This document shows, one piece after another, positions 8,025 through 16,615 of a stretch of DNA of 35,265 bases (its first letter is position 1; every line of letters begins with the position of its first letter). The notes under the pieces were generated by a model. The model searched no databases, was not told where the DNA came from, and worked only from the letters and a program-made list of their open reading frames with translations. The DNA lies in contig CAJQQY010000425.1 in assembly GCA_905480595.1 (NCBI GenBank), positions 1-35,265 on the forward strand. The letters run 5' to 3'. Source of the stretch: an uncultured Saprospiraceae bacterium. Its GTDB lineage: Bacteria; Bacteroidota; Bacteroidia; Chitinophagales; Saprospiraceae. The translations under genes were made by a program, and so were the position numbers.

Positions 8025-9248
8025 ATGAAAATAGAAAAAGTACAATTTGAAAATGCGAATGGTTATACCCTTTCAGCTCGTTTAGAATTTCCACCTGATA
8101 GCCATCCTTATGCTTTTGCAATTTTCGCGCATGTTTTTACAGGTAATAAAAGTTTATCTGCTACTCGACATATCAGTCGATCATTGACGCAACATGGCAT
8201 TGGAGTTTTACGATTTGATTTTACTGGTTTGGGAGAAAGTGAAGGGGAATTTGCAGATACAAATTTCACTTCTAATGTCGAAGATCTTTTAGCTGCTTCT
8301 AAATTCTTGGAAGAAAATTATCAAGCTCCTCGAATATTGATTGGACACTCTTTGGGTGGTGCAGCTGTGATTTTTGCAGCTTCTCAACTCGATTCAATTC
8401 AGGCAGTTGCAACCGTCGGCGCACCTTCTGAACCAGAACATGTGATGCATCTTTTACACGATAAAATTGAAGATATTGAAAAAACGGGAGTTGCAAATGT
8501 TTCCATTGGTGGTCGAAACTTTATGATAAAAAAACAATTCTTGGATGACCTTCGAAGCAAGGATATGTTTCAAATTTTAAGGGATTTAAAGAAACCAATT
8601 TTAGTTTTGCACTCACCTCAAGATAGTGTCGTTGAAATCGAAAATGCTGCAAAAATTTATCACGCAGCTTATCATCCCAAGAGTTTCGTTTCTCTCGATG
8701 GAGCAGATCATATGCTTACTAAAAAAGGAGATGCGGCCTACGTAGGTGAGTTGGTTGGCTCATGGATGACTCGTTATGTCATTCCTCCTCCAGTTGAAAA
8801 ATTAAAAACAGATGCACAAGTTGCCGTCAAATTAGGTGATGTAGGATTCACCGCTGAAATTCAAGCAGGTCGACATGGATTAATTGCTGATGAAGGAGAA
8901 GAAGTTGGCGGAGATGATTTTGGTCCTTCGCCATATCAATATCTTTCTGCCGCTTTGGGAGCTTGTACCGTGATGACTTTGCAGATGTATGCACGTAGAA
9001 AAAAATGGGATTTGAAAGAAGTCAGGGTGCATATTGATCATGGAAAAAAATATGCTGACGATTGCAAAGAGTGCGTAGAATTTAGCAAAGAAATAAAAAT
9101 TGATCACTTCGAAAAAGTGATTGAACTTGAAGGAGATTTAAATGAAGAACAAATTAATCGCTTGCTCGAAATTGCAGATCGTTGTCCGGTGCATCGAACT
9201 TTACACAAGGAAGTCAAAATTACTACTCGACTAAAAGAAACTGTTTAA
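8025..9248 (+). CDS. Alpha/beta hydrolase-OsmC fusion protein
   Basis: 407 residues, two domains. Residues 1-255 are an alpha/beta hydrolase: the GHSLGGAAVIF nucleophile elbow, LRFDFTGLGESEG, ILVLHSPQDSVV with the acid loop, and DGADHML supplying the His. Residues about 265-400 are an OsmC/Ohr-like domain with the two redox Cys in SAALGACTVMTLQMYARRK and ADRCPVHRTL. OsmC proteins reduce organic hydroperoxides through a Cys pair; in this fusion the hydrolase may release or process acyl peroxides (inference). The fusion architecture itself is known in many bacteria. The ATG at 8025 fits the fold start. The downstream rof-like gene begins 10 bases after the stop. Confidence 0.92.
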   Translation: MKIEKVQFENANGYTLSARLEFPPDSHPYAFAIFAHVFTGNKSLSATRHISRSLTQHGIGVLRFDFTGLGESEGEFADTNFTSNVEDLLAASKFLEENYQAPRILIGHSLGGAAVIFAASQLDSIQAVATVGAPSEPEHVMHLLHDKIEDIEKTGVANVSIGGRNFMIKKQFLDDLRSKDMFQILRDLKKPILVLHSPQDSVVEIENAAKIYHAAYHPKSFVSLDGADHMLTKKGDAAYVGELVGSWMTRYVIPPPVEKLKTDAQVAVKLGDVGFTAEIQAGRHGLIADEGEEVGGDDFGPSPYQYLSAALGACTVMTLQMYARRKKWDLKEVRVHIDHGKKYADDCKECVEFSKEIKIDHFEKVIELEGDLNEEQINRLLEIADRCPVHRTLHKEVKITTRLKETV

Positions 9249-9258
9249 TACTTTTTTT

Positions 9259-9510
9259 ATGAAAAAAAAATACGCCCCCATTAATTGTGATTTCTATGAC
9301 GAAATCGAAATACGTGCAATGCGAAAAAGTGAAACCAAAGTGGTTTATCTTTCTGAAAATGAAGAGCAAACAACTATTGAAGGAGTAATTAAAAATGTTT
9401 ATGCGAAAAATAAAGAAGAGTTTTTGGAAATGGAAAGTGGATTGGTTTTTCGGTTGGATCGATTGATTTCGCTTGATGGGAAGGTCGTACCGGACTCATG
9501 TGAAATTTAA
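9259..9510 (+). CDS. Rof-like Rho-binding antiterminator
   Basis: 83 residues resembling Rof/YaeO: the N-terminal YAPINCDFYDEIEIRAMR signature, an internal strand-rich part (KVVYLSENEEQTTIEGVI, KEEFLEMESG), and LVFRLDRLISLDGK near the end. In E. coli, Rof binds the primary RNA-binding site of Rho and blocks transcription termination. The fold is a small Sm-like barrel. The gene follows the hydrolase-OsmC gene by 10 bases and is likely co-transcribed, which would tie a termination modulator to a stress enzyme. Assignment rests on motif resemblance; binding to Rho in this organism is not shown. Confidence 0.75.
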   Translation: MKKKYAPINCDFYDEIEIRAMRKSETKVVYLSENEEQTTIEGVIKNVYAKNKEEFLEMESGLVFRLDRLISLDGKVVPDSCEI

Positions 9511-9523
9511 TGTTTCGCAATTC

Positions 9524-9557
9524 AAGTTCGAGACAAGGCATGCCTTGTCTCGAACTT
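9524..9557. repeat. 34-bp perfect palindrome
   Basis: Positions 9524-9540 are the exact reverse complement of 9541-9557, with no loop; the centre is CAAGGCATGCCTTG and the outer arms are AAGTTCGAGA. It lies between convergent stops (9510 and 9568) and may terminate both strands, but it lacks T tracts and looks like a mobile palindromic repeat. Confidence 0.85.
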
Positions 9558-9567
9558 CATCGCATTA

Positions 9568-10815
9568 CTAATTAAAAACAATTTTTCGAGTCAAAGGAGC
9601 AATCATCTCATCTTCAAACAATACATTTACAAAAAACATTCCTCCTCCAATTTTACTTTTTTCCAAAGAAAAAATACTTTCATTATTCACCTCAAAATGG
9701 CTAACCATTCTTCCTAATTGATCAAAAACTTGAATAGAATAATCGCTGTCTATTTTTCCAAAATCAAATCGCATTAAATCATTCGAAGGATTTGGGTAAA
9801 TGTCTAAGTCTTGATGAGTCCGTGCAATTTCAATAGTATTTGTAATTTGAAAATCAGGACACATTTGGTTTTGCAAAAACATATGACTGTTCGATTCAAA
9901 CTCTGCCAAATCACTTGCATAAAAAAGATCAGAATGAATATCCAAATGACCTCCATCTTCTACTGACTTCAAATAATTTGGAAGTCCTGCTATCTCAGCT
10001 TGAATATGCAACAAGCCACTTCCATCTATCTCAGCCAAATTGTTAGCTAATCCATTCATAAAAGGAACTGTTGAGTCGCTTTCTCCATGGTAACTAACTA
10101 AGGGTTCCGTTTCATCTATATCAAGCCATTCTTTTTCTCGCAACCCTCCTGAAAGATTATAAACTGCAAATACGTCTGATGAATAACTCTGATTTTCAGC
10201 ATCTCCAGTATCACCCTCGAAACCACCATTTGCATTTATTATATCCAATGTAGCTGCTGATACATCATCATTCTCATCTAGATATGCAGCATGAGTTGCT
10301 GTAATTGCTCCTGCTGAATATCCTCCTACCAAAATATAATCTGAATGAATCTTATACACATTATCAGTTGCGGCATCTTGTCGAAAAAAACGAACTGCAG
10401 CTTTCATATCTGCAACTGCACGCATGACCGCTTTAGTTGCTCCTGTTTCATTAAATTCAAATACTGGAATCCCAAGTCGATAATCAATTGTTGCAGCCAC
10501 ATATCCTTTTTTTACAAATTGCTCACAATATTCTGCCATGTCCTCCCTAAATCCAAATAAAAAACTTCCTCCAAAAGCAAAAATAATGACAGGTCGCTGC
10601 TCATGAGAATCTCCAACTGGTTCATAAATATCCATTTTTAAATTCTGATTAAACCCAAAAATATTGGTGTTAGAACCATAAGTAACTGTGCTAACTGTAA
10701 AATCAGAAAATACATCTTCAACGTATCTTTCACCATCACAGGCCAATTCACTTTGAGCAAAAGAAATTTGAGTAATAAAAAATAAAAGGAAGACAAAAGA
10801 GTATATCTTTTCCAT
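9568..10815 (-). CDS. Secreted alpha/beta hydrolase (esterase) with T9SS sorting domain
   Basis: 415 residues. The signal peptide is about 1-20 (FLLFFITQISFA cut before QSE). The catalytic domain follows (about 40-310): oxyanion loop FAFGGSFLFG, nucleophile elbow GGYSAGA with Ser167, SYHGESDSTVPF carrying the acid, and EDGGHLD carrying the His. Residues about 335-415 form a type A C-terminal sorting domain (DIYPNPSNDLMRFDF ... KIVFN), which directs type IX secretion across the outer membrane. It is likely a carboxylesterase acting outside the cell; the substrate is unknown. Two hairpins bound it (9524-9557 and 10847-10891), suggesting a single-gene unit. Confidence 0.88.
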   Translation of the reverse strand: MEKIYSFVFLLFFITQISFAQSELACDGERYVEDVFSDFTVSTVTYGSNTNIFGFNQNLKMDIYEPVGDSHEQRPVIIFAFGGSFLFGFREDMAEYCEQFVKKGYVAATIDYRLGIPVFEFNETGATKAVMRAVADMKAAVRFFRQDAATDNVYKIHSDYILVGGYSAGAITATHAAYLDENDDVSAATLDIINANGGFEGDTGDAENQSYSSDVFAVYNLSGGLREKEWLDIDETEPLVSYHGESDSTVPFMNGLANNLAEIDGSGLLHIQAEIAGLPNYLKSVEDGGHLDIHSDLFYASDLAEFESNSHMFLQNQMCPDFQITNTIEIARTHQDLDIYPNPSNDLMRFDFGKIDSDYSIQVFDQLGRMVSHFEVNNESIFSLEKSKIGGGMFFVNVLFEDEMIAPLTRKIVFN

Positions 10816-10846
10816 GTAAAAGAAGGTTTTGTGATTTTTTAAATGA

Positions 10847-10891
10847 TAAAATATCTTAGTTCAATTCTGAAAATTGAACTAAGATATTTTA
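10847..10891 (-). terminator. AT-rich 20-bp hairpin after DUF5723 gene
   Basis: A perfect 20-bp stem (10847-10866 with 10872-10891; core TATCTTAGTTCAATT) with a 5-nt loop lies 69 bases past the DUF5723 gene stop on the minus strand. The T-rich tail is weak, so termination is likely but not certain. Confidence 0.6.
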
Positions 10892-10959
10892 GATAATTAT
10901 GAATAAGAACTTATAAATGTGGGAGGTATATATTTTCTAATAAAACAACTTTTTTTCAC

Positions 10960-12279
10960 CTAAAAAAGTAAATTCAAACCTCCGCGGAAGTTGACATTTG
11001 AACTTTTGTAAGGTTGAAAAATTCCAATAACATTATCTGCTGTAGCAAATAATTGAAAGGCTTTATAGTTTACTGCAAAATTTAAACCGAGGTTGAAGTA
11101 ACTATTCTTTCGAACGGTATAAGTTGTACCAACATTAAAGATCTTTTTGAACTTAGTATTAGCACTCAAACCTAGTACAGGAAAATGTTCTCCTCTATAA
11201 TTTTCATAATAAAGTAATCCACCCAATCTCGTTTTTTCATTCAACTGATAAGTTCCACTTAGGTAAACTTTGACAGGCATATTTGTTGAGTAACTTTCGC
11301 TCTCTTCGGAGAAGTTAAAAGTGTTTTCGAGGGTGTCTACTATATTACCGAATGAAATAGAATCATTTCCTACAAACTGCGAAAAATCAAATCCATCATA
11401 GTTCGTTTTTCCTTGATTTACATATTTACTTACATTCTCTTTCCAATTAATTTTTCCTAAATCCAATACACTTGCAGATAAATTCAACTTATCATTTACT
11501 TCATAAGTTACTCCTAAGTCAATTGCAAATCCTATATTTTCAGTAATAAAATCATTAAAACTAAATGTGCTTAAACTTAAATTAAAATTATCTAAATCAT
11601 CCACATTCACTAATCCAGAAGCATCCAATGCATAATCTCCATCAAGTGTCAATTGGTAAACATCATCGTCTGTAAAAAGGGAAATCGCCCCTTTTTCAAC
11701 TGAAGCATTTGCAATTCCTGCTAAGAACTTCACCCGTGCTCCTACATTTAATTTATTTAATTGCACCGCTCCACTTAACCCAAATTCATTGTATGAAGTC
11801 AAATGCATATCGTGACTTAAATCAATTTCTTGCCCTACAAATTGACCATTCCCTTCTAGAAATAATTGAGCTAACGTTTTAGGAAATTTTAAGTACAAAT
11901 CTGTTTTTTGTACATGATTTAATCCTAGTTGAAATTGTCCAAATCGATAACCGATATTAAATGTCTCGACTTCCATTACTCCACGCAAAACATTATCTAC
12001 ACTTGGTAAATCAGACAAAGCCTCTCCCGGCTTAATCCCTTTTTCTTCATTTAAATAATCTACAATCAATGAATTAAAATCACCCGCAGTATTATAATAA
12101 TTCCAATGAACCCCAGGAAGACCAACAACTATTGTTGAATCAGAAATGTAGGCAGGATTAGTTTTTGAGGTTTGCCAGATATCCATAAAATGCAAACCTA
12201 CTTGTTGTTGAGAAAATGTAATTGTATTGTTGCAAAAATTAAAAAGAGCAGCAAAAATTAAAAAACGGTATTTGAACAT
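10960..12279 (-). CDS. DUF5723-like outer-membrane beta-barrel protein
   Basis: 439 residues. The N-terminal signal (RFLIFAALFNFCNNTITFSQ) is followed by the family opening VGLHFMDIWQTSKTNPAYIS and a protein made largely of alternating amphipathic strands with turns (TYEVNDKLNLSASVLDLGK, YQLNEKTRLGGLLYYENY). It ends NFRGGLNLLF, an aromatic C terminus typical of outer-membrane barrels. The pattern matches DUF5723 proteins of Bacteroidota, a family of unknown function related to porin/FadL-like barrels. It lies 76 bases after the large lipoprotein gene on the same strand, so the two are probably one operon and may form a surface complex (inference). Confidence 0.72.
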   Translation of the reverse strand: MFKYRFLIFAALFNFCNNTITFSQQQVGLHFMDIWQTSKTNPAYISDSTIVVGLPGVHWNYYNTAGDFNSLIVDYLNEEKGIKPGEALSDLPSVDNVLRGVMEVETFNIGYRFGQFQLGLNHVQKTDLYLKFPKTLAQLFLEGNGQFVGQEIDLSHDMHLTSYNEFGLSGAVQLNKLNVGARVKFLAGIANASVEKGAISLFTDDDVYQLTLDGDYALDASGLVNVDDLDNFNLSLSTFSFNDFITENIGFAIDLGVTYEVNDKLNLSASVLDLGKINWKENVSKYVNQGKTNYDGFDFSQFVGNDSISFGNIVDTLENTFNFSEESESYSTNMPVKVYLSGTYQLNEKTRLGGLLYYENYRGEHFPVLGLSANTKFKKIFNVGTTYTVRKNSYFNLGLNFAVNYKAFQLFATADNVIGIFQPYKSSNVNFRGGLNLLF

Positions 12280-12298
12280 TTTTTCTTTTTTAATAATT

Positions 12299-12340
12299 AT
12301 AAAACGTTTAACGTTGGACGATTCATAAAACGTTTAACGT
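12299..12340. repeat. 16-bp direct repeat ATAAAACGTTTAACGT
   Basis: Identical 16-mers at 12299-12314 and 12325-12340, 10 bp apart, lie in the 76-bp gap between the lipoprotein and barrel genes. Each contains the self-complementary AAACGTTT core. Confidence 0.8.
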
Positions 12341-12355
12341 ACATCGTACAAGGTT

Positions 12356-13891
12356 TTACTTTGTTCCTACTTTCATTCCCATCCGAATATTGACATCTTG
12401 ATCTGTATTCAAATTGACAATTGGAGTAGGAGAATTATTTACATCTGTCGTGAAAAATGTTCCATCGATGATCATTTTCTTGGCATTTCTAATATTCGCA
12501 AATTGAGTAGCATTAATAGTAGAGTATGTTTCCTTCGTGGCTATTTCACCTGTCACTTCTCCATTACTATCGACAGGAGCAGGTGTCAATATATTTTCAT
12601 CTGTAGTATAAAGAGAGTCAAGTAAAATTTCATTCCCCATTTCATCATTACCTACAAAATAAACTTGTATACCAATTCCTAGAGGTATTTCATTTTCAGA
12701 AACCATTTTAAATTCTATATATTCAACTTGATCATACTGTTCGAAATTCACATTAAAAGTATCTCTTCCCTTAAAGTTTTTTACATGTCCTCGAAAAGGT
12801 AAATCAACTGCCACTTGTACTTGAAAATAACTCGAGTCCGTCATAAAACCGATCACCTGAGTTTGGTCTGGATTTGAAATTGCATCCACATCATAGTCCA
12901 CAGAAACTGGTCCAGAACTCAATACTTCCACCACATTTGAATTTGTTTTATCAAAGTTAAAAATGGTCGTTTTGATTTCTCCAACCTCATCCAATGCTGG
13001 ATAGGCAAAGTCAATTCCATCTTGAATATATGAGCTTTCCAAAGTAATATTACTTCCATCGACAGTAAGTATCTCAAGAGTATTTACGACAGACCGAACT
13101 GGGAATCCAAATCCATTCTCTACCGTAATTTGAATTACAGGATCTTCAAAATAAACATCCCCTTGCACCCAATTTTCAAAAAATTCAATTTCAATAGTAT
13201 CTCTTTCCAAATCCAATAATTCTTGTCCCCAATATCCTTCTGCATAGGAAAACTCTAAATTTGAAATCCCAATTGCATGAGTATTTGGAAAAACAATCCT
13301 CTCACCATCACTCTCTCTATAAGCTTCGTAAATAATTGTTAACTCATCATTATCTGTTGCCAAATCGTAGCCAGCCAATGAAATAAAAGGAAATATTGGC
13401 CATGAACTACCTGCTGTACCAACTGAATCAATCAACCTGTTCAATTCTAATACCTGCCCATTCTTTGTCAATTCTGGAATACGTAATGTGACATCTATTT
13501 TTTCATCAAAAGGATTATCCATCACAACCCCTAAATTACCCGCCTTAATTTTTGTTAATGTAATATCCAAAGTACCTGGTAGATCAAACGGAAAAATAGT
13601 AACCGAATCTTCTAAATTTATAGGAAGTATTGGAATAAACTCAAATAATTCATTCCCAGTACGTTTAGTTACATTACCTCGATAATTGAGCGTTACAATA
13701 CCATCTGGGCCCATTACAACCGAAGTCTCATCATTTATCCCATCCAAAAGATTAGTCAGATTTGTTGTGGAATAAAAAAGAGGAACTGCTATTTCTCTTT
13801 TAGAATCTATCGGATCATCAAATCCACCTTTACAACCAATTATTAATGATAAACTCACTAAAAATGAAAGTTGAAGTAAAATATTTTTCAT
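12356..13891 (-). CDS. Large lipoprotein, probable surface/periplasmic beta-rich protein
   Basis: 511 residues, not assignable to a characterised family. The signal ends in the lipobox LIIGC with Cys20. The mature part is rich in beta strands and Asp/Asn/Thr, with short blocks resembling repeated beta-sandwich units (LGVVMDNPFDEKIDVTLRIP, ITVENGFGFPVRSVVNTLEI) of the LEA14/WHy-like kind. No catalytic motif or membrane segment is visible after the signal. It is the upstream gene of a pair with the DUF5723 barrel (76-bp gap with a 16-bp direct repeat), a layout that fits a lipoprotein-barrel outer-membrane assembly (inference). A possible promoter -7 box is at 14157-14164. Confidence 0.7.
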   Translation of the reverse strand: MKNILLQLSFLVSLSLIIGCKGGFDDPIDSKREIAVPLFYSTTNLTNLLDGINDETSVVMGPDGIVTLNYRGNVTKRTGNELFEFIPILPINLEDSVTIFPFDLPGTLDITLTKIKAGNLGVVMDNPFDEKIDVTLRIPELTKNGQVLELNRLIDSVGTAGSSWPIFPFISLAGYDLATDNDELTIIYEAYRESDGERIVFPNTHAIGISNLEFSYAEGYWGQELLDLERDTIEIEFFENWVQGDVYFEDPVIQITVENGFGFPVRSVVNTLEILTVDGSNITLESSYIQDGIDFAYPALDEVGEIKTTIFNFDKTNSNVVEVLSSGPVSVDYDVDAISNPDQTQVIGFMTDSSYFQVQVAVDLPFRGHVKNFKGRDTFNVNFEQYDQVEYIEFKMVSENEIPLGIGIQVYFVGNDEMGNEILLDSLYTTDENILTPAPVDSNGEVTGEIATKETYSTINATQFANIRNAKKMIIDGTFFTTDVNNSPTPIVNLNTDQDVNIRMGMKVGTK

Positions 13892-14156
13892 GAATTATTT
13901 TTTTACAAAAATCGAAAAAAAAACGTGAATTGAATGTAAGCCATCAGGCTTATTCAATTTTTGGGAAAAGATCAAAGGATTTAAAATCAGTAGGTTAAAG
14001 ATAGGATAGTTAGGAAAGACTTCTCAGATAATAAATCGAATATAAATCAAAAAAGCTGCTTGTCAAACGATAATTTGTCTCTCTCTATTATGTTTTATAA
14101 AAAAGTAAAATAGAAATACAATATTTAAATGAAACTATCTTCTAGTTTCGATCACG

Positions 14157-14164
14157 CAAATTTA
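14157..14164 (-). promoter_or_regulatory. Possible -7 box (TAAATTTG) in the 13892-14257 gap
   Basis: The minus strand reads TAAATTTG, matching TAnnTTTG, about 265 bases before the lipoprotein start; no clear -33 TTG is present. The rest of this 366-base gap holds no open frame longer than about 16 codons and no RNA gene that I can see. Confidence 0.3.
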
Positions 14165-14201
14165 ATTAGAAAGGTTGGGTAAAAAAAGTATTAATTGGTT
14201 T

Positions 14202-14238
14202 ATCAGGAAATCAGGATTGTACTACCTGATTTCCCGAT
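14202..14238 (-). terminator. Hairpin downstream of beta-CASP hydrolase gene
   Basis: A 14-bp stem with one mismatch (14202-14215 with 14225-14238, core GAAATCAGG / CCTGATTTC) and a 9-nt loop lies 20 bases past the stop on the minus strand. A T-tract is absent directly after it, so termination is only likely. Confidence 0.5.
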
Positions 14239-14257
14239 TACCTGTTCCTCCATATAA

Positions 14258-15682
14258 CTAAGTCAATTTGACTTCCTCTGTCAACTTTGGAATTTTAACT
14301 GATTTAAAACCATTTTCAATTAATAGTTTTTTAAATTTATTTTGCCTGTCTGGCTCTCCATGAACGAGAAATAGTTTTTTTAATCTCTTCTGATTCCCCA
14401 AAAACTCAATCATCTCACCTCGATCTGCATGAGCTGAAAAAGAATCCATAATTTCAATTTCCATGTTGACAATTTTCCATTCACCAAACATTTTTACTTT
14501 TTCAACACCTTGTCTTAATATTCCTCCCAAGGTATTAGGTGAGCAATATCCTACAATTAACAACGTATTTTTCTCTTTGTCTATATTATTAAAAAGGTGA
14601 TGTCGTATCCTTCCTGCAGTCATCATTCCTGATGCACTAATGATGATACAAGGTTCATTAGAGTTATTTAATGATTTCGAAATAGCTACTTCTCGCACAT
14701 AAGTCAAGCGATTAAAACCAAATGGGTTGTCATCAATCAATAAATATTCATTCAAATTATTATCAAAACATTCTGGATGTGCTCCAAAAACTTGCGTCGC
14801 ATTCACAGCCAAAGGACTATCAACATAGACTGGAATTTTTGGCAAATGCCCTGCTGTTTCCATTTGATCTAGCATATATACAATCTCTTGTGTTCGGCCT
14901 ACACTAAATGCTGGAATGATTAATTTTCCTTTTTTCTCTACACAAGTTTTTCTGATAATTTCTAACAGTCGATCATCTTCAGCAGGTTTTGCTGCATGAT
15001 CTTTATCCCCATAAGTTGATTCACAGATCATATAATCTACCTCAGGCATCTGAACAGGATCTCTTAAAATAGGTCGATCAGGTCTTCCAATATCTCCTGT
15101 AAATCCAATCATAGTTTCTTTTCCATCCACATTAATTCTCATCGTCACATTCGCACTTCCTAAAATATGACCTGCATCTCGAAATAATATTTCCAAGTTT
15201 TCATTCACTCGATGCCAACGATTGTATCCCAAACCAACAAATAAATCCATAGCAGGTGGCACATCTTCACTTGTATAAAGTGGTGTTTTAAGGGTTAATT
15301 TTTTAGCGTTACCCTTTTTCTTCTTTTGCTTTCGAGTCAATCGTTTGTTATGATATTCTGCATCGCGCTCTTGAATCTTTGCACTATCTAACAACATGAT
15401 AGCGCAAAGGCTTCGAGTAGCATGAGTACATAATATATCTCCTTGAAAACCATCACGAACTAATTTTGGAATTCGTCCACAATGATCAATATGGGAATGG
15501 GACAATATCATTAAATCGATTTCGCTTGGGTTAAAATACCAGTTGGCATTAAAGTCATCCATTTCATTGTCATTGCCTTGGTACAATCCGCAATCCAATA
15601 AAATTTTATACCCATTATCTAGAGTGACAAGGTGAGCGCTTCCTGTGACGTGTCCAGCTGCTCCACAAAATTTAATATCCAT
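14258..15682 (-). CDS. Beta-CASP MBL-fold hydrolase, RNA-processing type
   Basis: 474 residues. The metallo-beta-lactamase core starts MDIKFCGAAGHVTGSAHLV and has the metal motif SHSHIDHCGR (H62, H64, D66, H67), with further ligands in RDAGHILGSANV and GFTGDIGRPD. The beta-CASP domain is inserted (about 200-400; MICESTYGDKDH, LIIPAFSVGRTQEIVYMLDQ, CIIISASGMMTAGRIRHHL), followed by the closing SFSAHADRGEMIEFL and LVHGEPDRQNKFK. This is the CPSF-73/YSH1-like group of predicted ribonucleases or exonucleases. A lysine-rich insertion (about 115-130, RKQKKKKGNAKK) could help bind RNA. smpB is upstream on the same strand with a repeat-rich 133-bp gap. Confidence 0.93.
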   Translation of the reverse strand: MDIKFCGAAGHVTGSAHLVTLDNGYKILLDCGLYQGNDNEMDDFNANWYFNPSEIDLMILSHSHIDHCGRIPKLVRDGFQGDILCTHATRSLCAIMLLDSAKIQERDAEYHNKRLTRKQKKKKGNAKKLTLKTPLYTSEDVPPAMDLFVGLGYNRWHRVNENLEILFRDAGHILGSANVTMRINVDGKETMIGFTGDIGRPDRPILRDPVQMPEVDYMICESTYGDKDHAAKPAEDDRLLEIIRKTCVEKKGKLIIPAFSVGRTQEIVYMLDQMETAGHLPKIPVYVDSPLAVNATQVFGAHPECFDNNLNEYLLIDDNPFGFNRLTYVREVAISKSLNNSNEPCIIISASGMMTAGRIRHHLFNNIDKEKNTLLIVGYCSPNTLGGILRQGVEKVKMFGEWKIVNMEIEIMDSFSAHADRGEMIEFLGNQKRLKKLFLVHGEPDRQNKFKKLLIENGFKSVKIPKLTEEVKLT

Positions 15683-15740
15683 GTATGTTTACGTTTATTT
15701 TGAAGGTGTTTTAAAATGTATGGAAAGATAATAATTTTTT

Positions 15741-15825
15741 AACGGTTAACTATAAATGCCAAACGGTTAATACCTCTAGAAGTATTAACCGTTCACCGTT
15801 ATACATTAACCGTTATTAACGGTAT
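15741..15825. repeat. AACGGTTAA repeat cluster
   Basis: The gap between smpB and the hydrolase holds four copies of AACGGTTAA or its complement. The central pair, AACGGTTAATAC / GTATTAACCGTT (15762-15773 with 15782-15793), forms a 12-bp hairpin. GTTCACC here matches the GGTGAACGGTTAA motif at 16570-16583. The cluster reaches to the smpB stop. Confidence 0.75.
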
Positions 15826-16292
15826 TGTTTTTTTACTCGATCTAACTCTCGCTTATTGTCTCTTTGTTTTATCGCATCACGTTTGTCGTAAGATTTTTTC
15901 CCTTGTCCGAGAATGATTTCTACTTTTGCAAAACCTCTTTCGCCAATGTACATTCGATACGGAACAATTGAAAAACCTTTTTCTTTTACTTTCTTTTGTA
16001 ATTTTCGTAATTCAGGTTTTCTCAAAAGTAATTTTCGATCACGACGTGTTTCGTGATTATTTTGATTCCCAAATTTATACTCCGCGATAAACATACTTTT
16101 GAGGATCAATTCTCCCTCTTTTGTAAAAAGGCAATAAGCATCTTTCAAATTCACTTCACCTGCTCGAACAGATTTAATTTCAGTCCCAGTCAAACTAATT
16201 CCTACTTCAATTTCAGCTAGGAAATGATATTCAAATTTTGCCTTCCGATTAATGATCTCTATAGTACCTTTCGGTTTTTTACTCTTAGCCAT
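15816..16292 (-). CDS. smpB: SsrA-binding protein
   Basis: 158 residues, typical length. SmpB binds tmRNA and delivers it to stalled ribosomes for trans-translation. Signatures: INRKAKFEYHFLAEIEVGIS at the start, LTGTEIKSVRAGEVNLKDAY, FIAEYKFGNQNNHETRRDRK, KLLLRKPELRKL, and the C-terminal basic tail KSYDKRDAIKQRDNKRELDR, which lies in the mRNA channel. The ssrA gene is not in the window. The start is ATG 16292. The stop overlaps the AACGGTTAA repeat cluster downstream. Confidence 0.97.
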   Translation of the reverse strand: MAKSKKPKGTIEIINRKAKFEYHFLAEIEVGISLTGTEIKSVRAGEVNLKDAYCLFTKEGELILKSMFIAEYKFGNQNNHETRRDRKLLLRKPELRKLQKKVKEKGFSIVPYRMYIGERGFAKVEIILGQGKKSYDKRDAIKQRDNKRELDRVKKQYR

Positions 16293-16383
16293 TTCAACTT
16301 AATTTTTAAAACATATTTTTTAGAAAAAGTAAAACCATCATAAGGTGTACAATTTCTATTGATTGCAATTGACTTTTATTTGT

Positions 16384-16518
16384 CTAGTTATCTCTATCCT
16401 CGAAAGTCTCCTGTTCTTTGTCTTCCATTCTTTTACCAATCAAATAGATCAATGCTAAAACAATGAAAACCCAAAAAAGGAATTCCAAAGATAAGATGAA
16501 TGAAATTATAAATTCCAT
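16384..16518 (-). CDS. Small single-pass membrane protein (44 aa)
   Basis: A 44-residue reading frame from ATG at 16518 to TAG at 16384. It reads MEFIISFILSLEFLFWVFIV then LALIYLIGKRMEDKEQETFE then DRDN: one long hydrophobic segment (residues 3-27) followed by a basic GKR stop-transfer and an acidic tail. The charge layout suggests N-out/C-in insertion in the inner membrane. Nothing else occupies this 320-base gap between smpB and the ybjQ-like gene. It is on the same strand as both neighbours. No family is recognised; coding is inferred from the ordered topology and the clean start and stop. Confidence 0.6.
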   Translation of the reverse strand: MEFIISFILSLEFLFWVFIVLALIYLIGKRMEDKEQETFEDRDN

Positions 16519-16549
16519 AAATTGATATTTTTAAAAATTAGTTCCCTTT

Positions 16550-16615
16550 AATAACTGTTAATGATTAATGGTGAACGGTTAATTTCACCAACCATATTCA
16601 GCATTAACAGTTATT
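16550..16615. repeat. Nested inverted repeat at the ybjQ stop
   Basis: Outer arms AATAACTGTTAATG / CATTAACAGTTATT (16550-16563 with 16602-16615, perfect 14 bp) enclose inner GGTGA / TCACC (16570-16574, 16585-16589) and the motif GGTGAACGGTTAA. The outer arm overlaps the last codons of the ybjQ-like gene. It belongs with the 15741-15825 repeat by shared motif. Confidence 0.75.

Noticed and set aside
15741-16615. Repeats as a possible CRISPR array
   Set aside because: The units are short, differ in spacing and are inverted, with no regular spacers and no cas genes.
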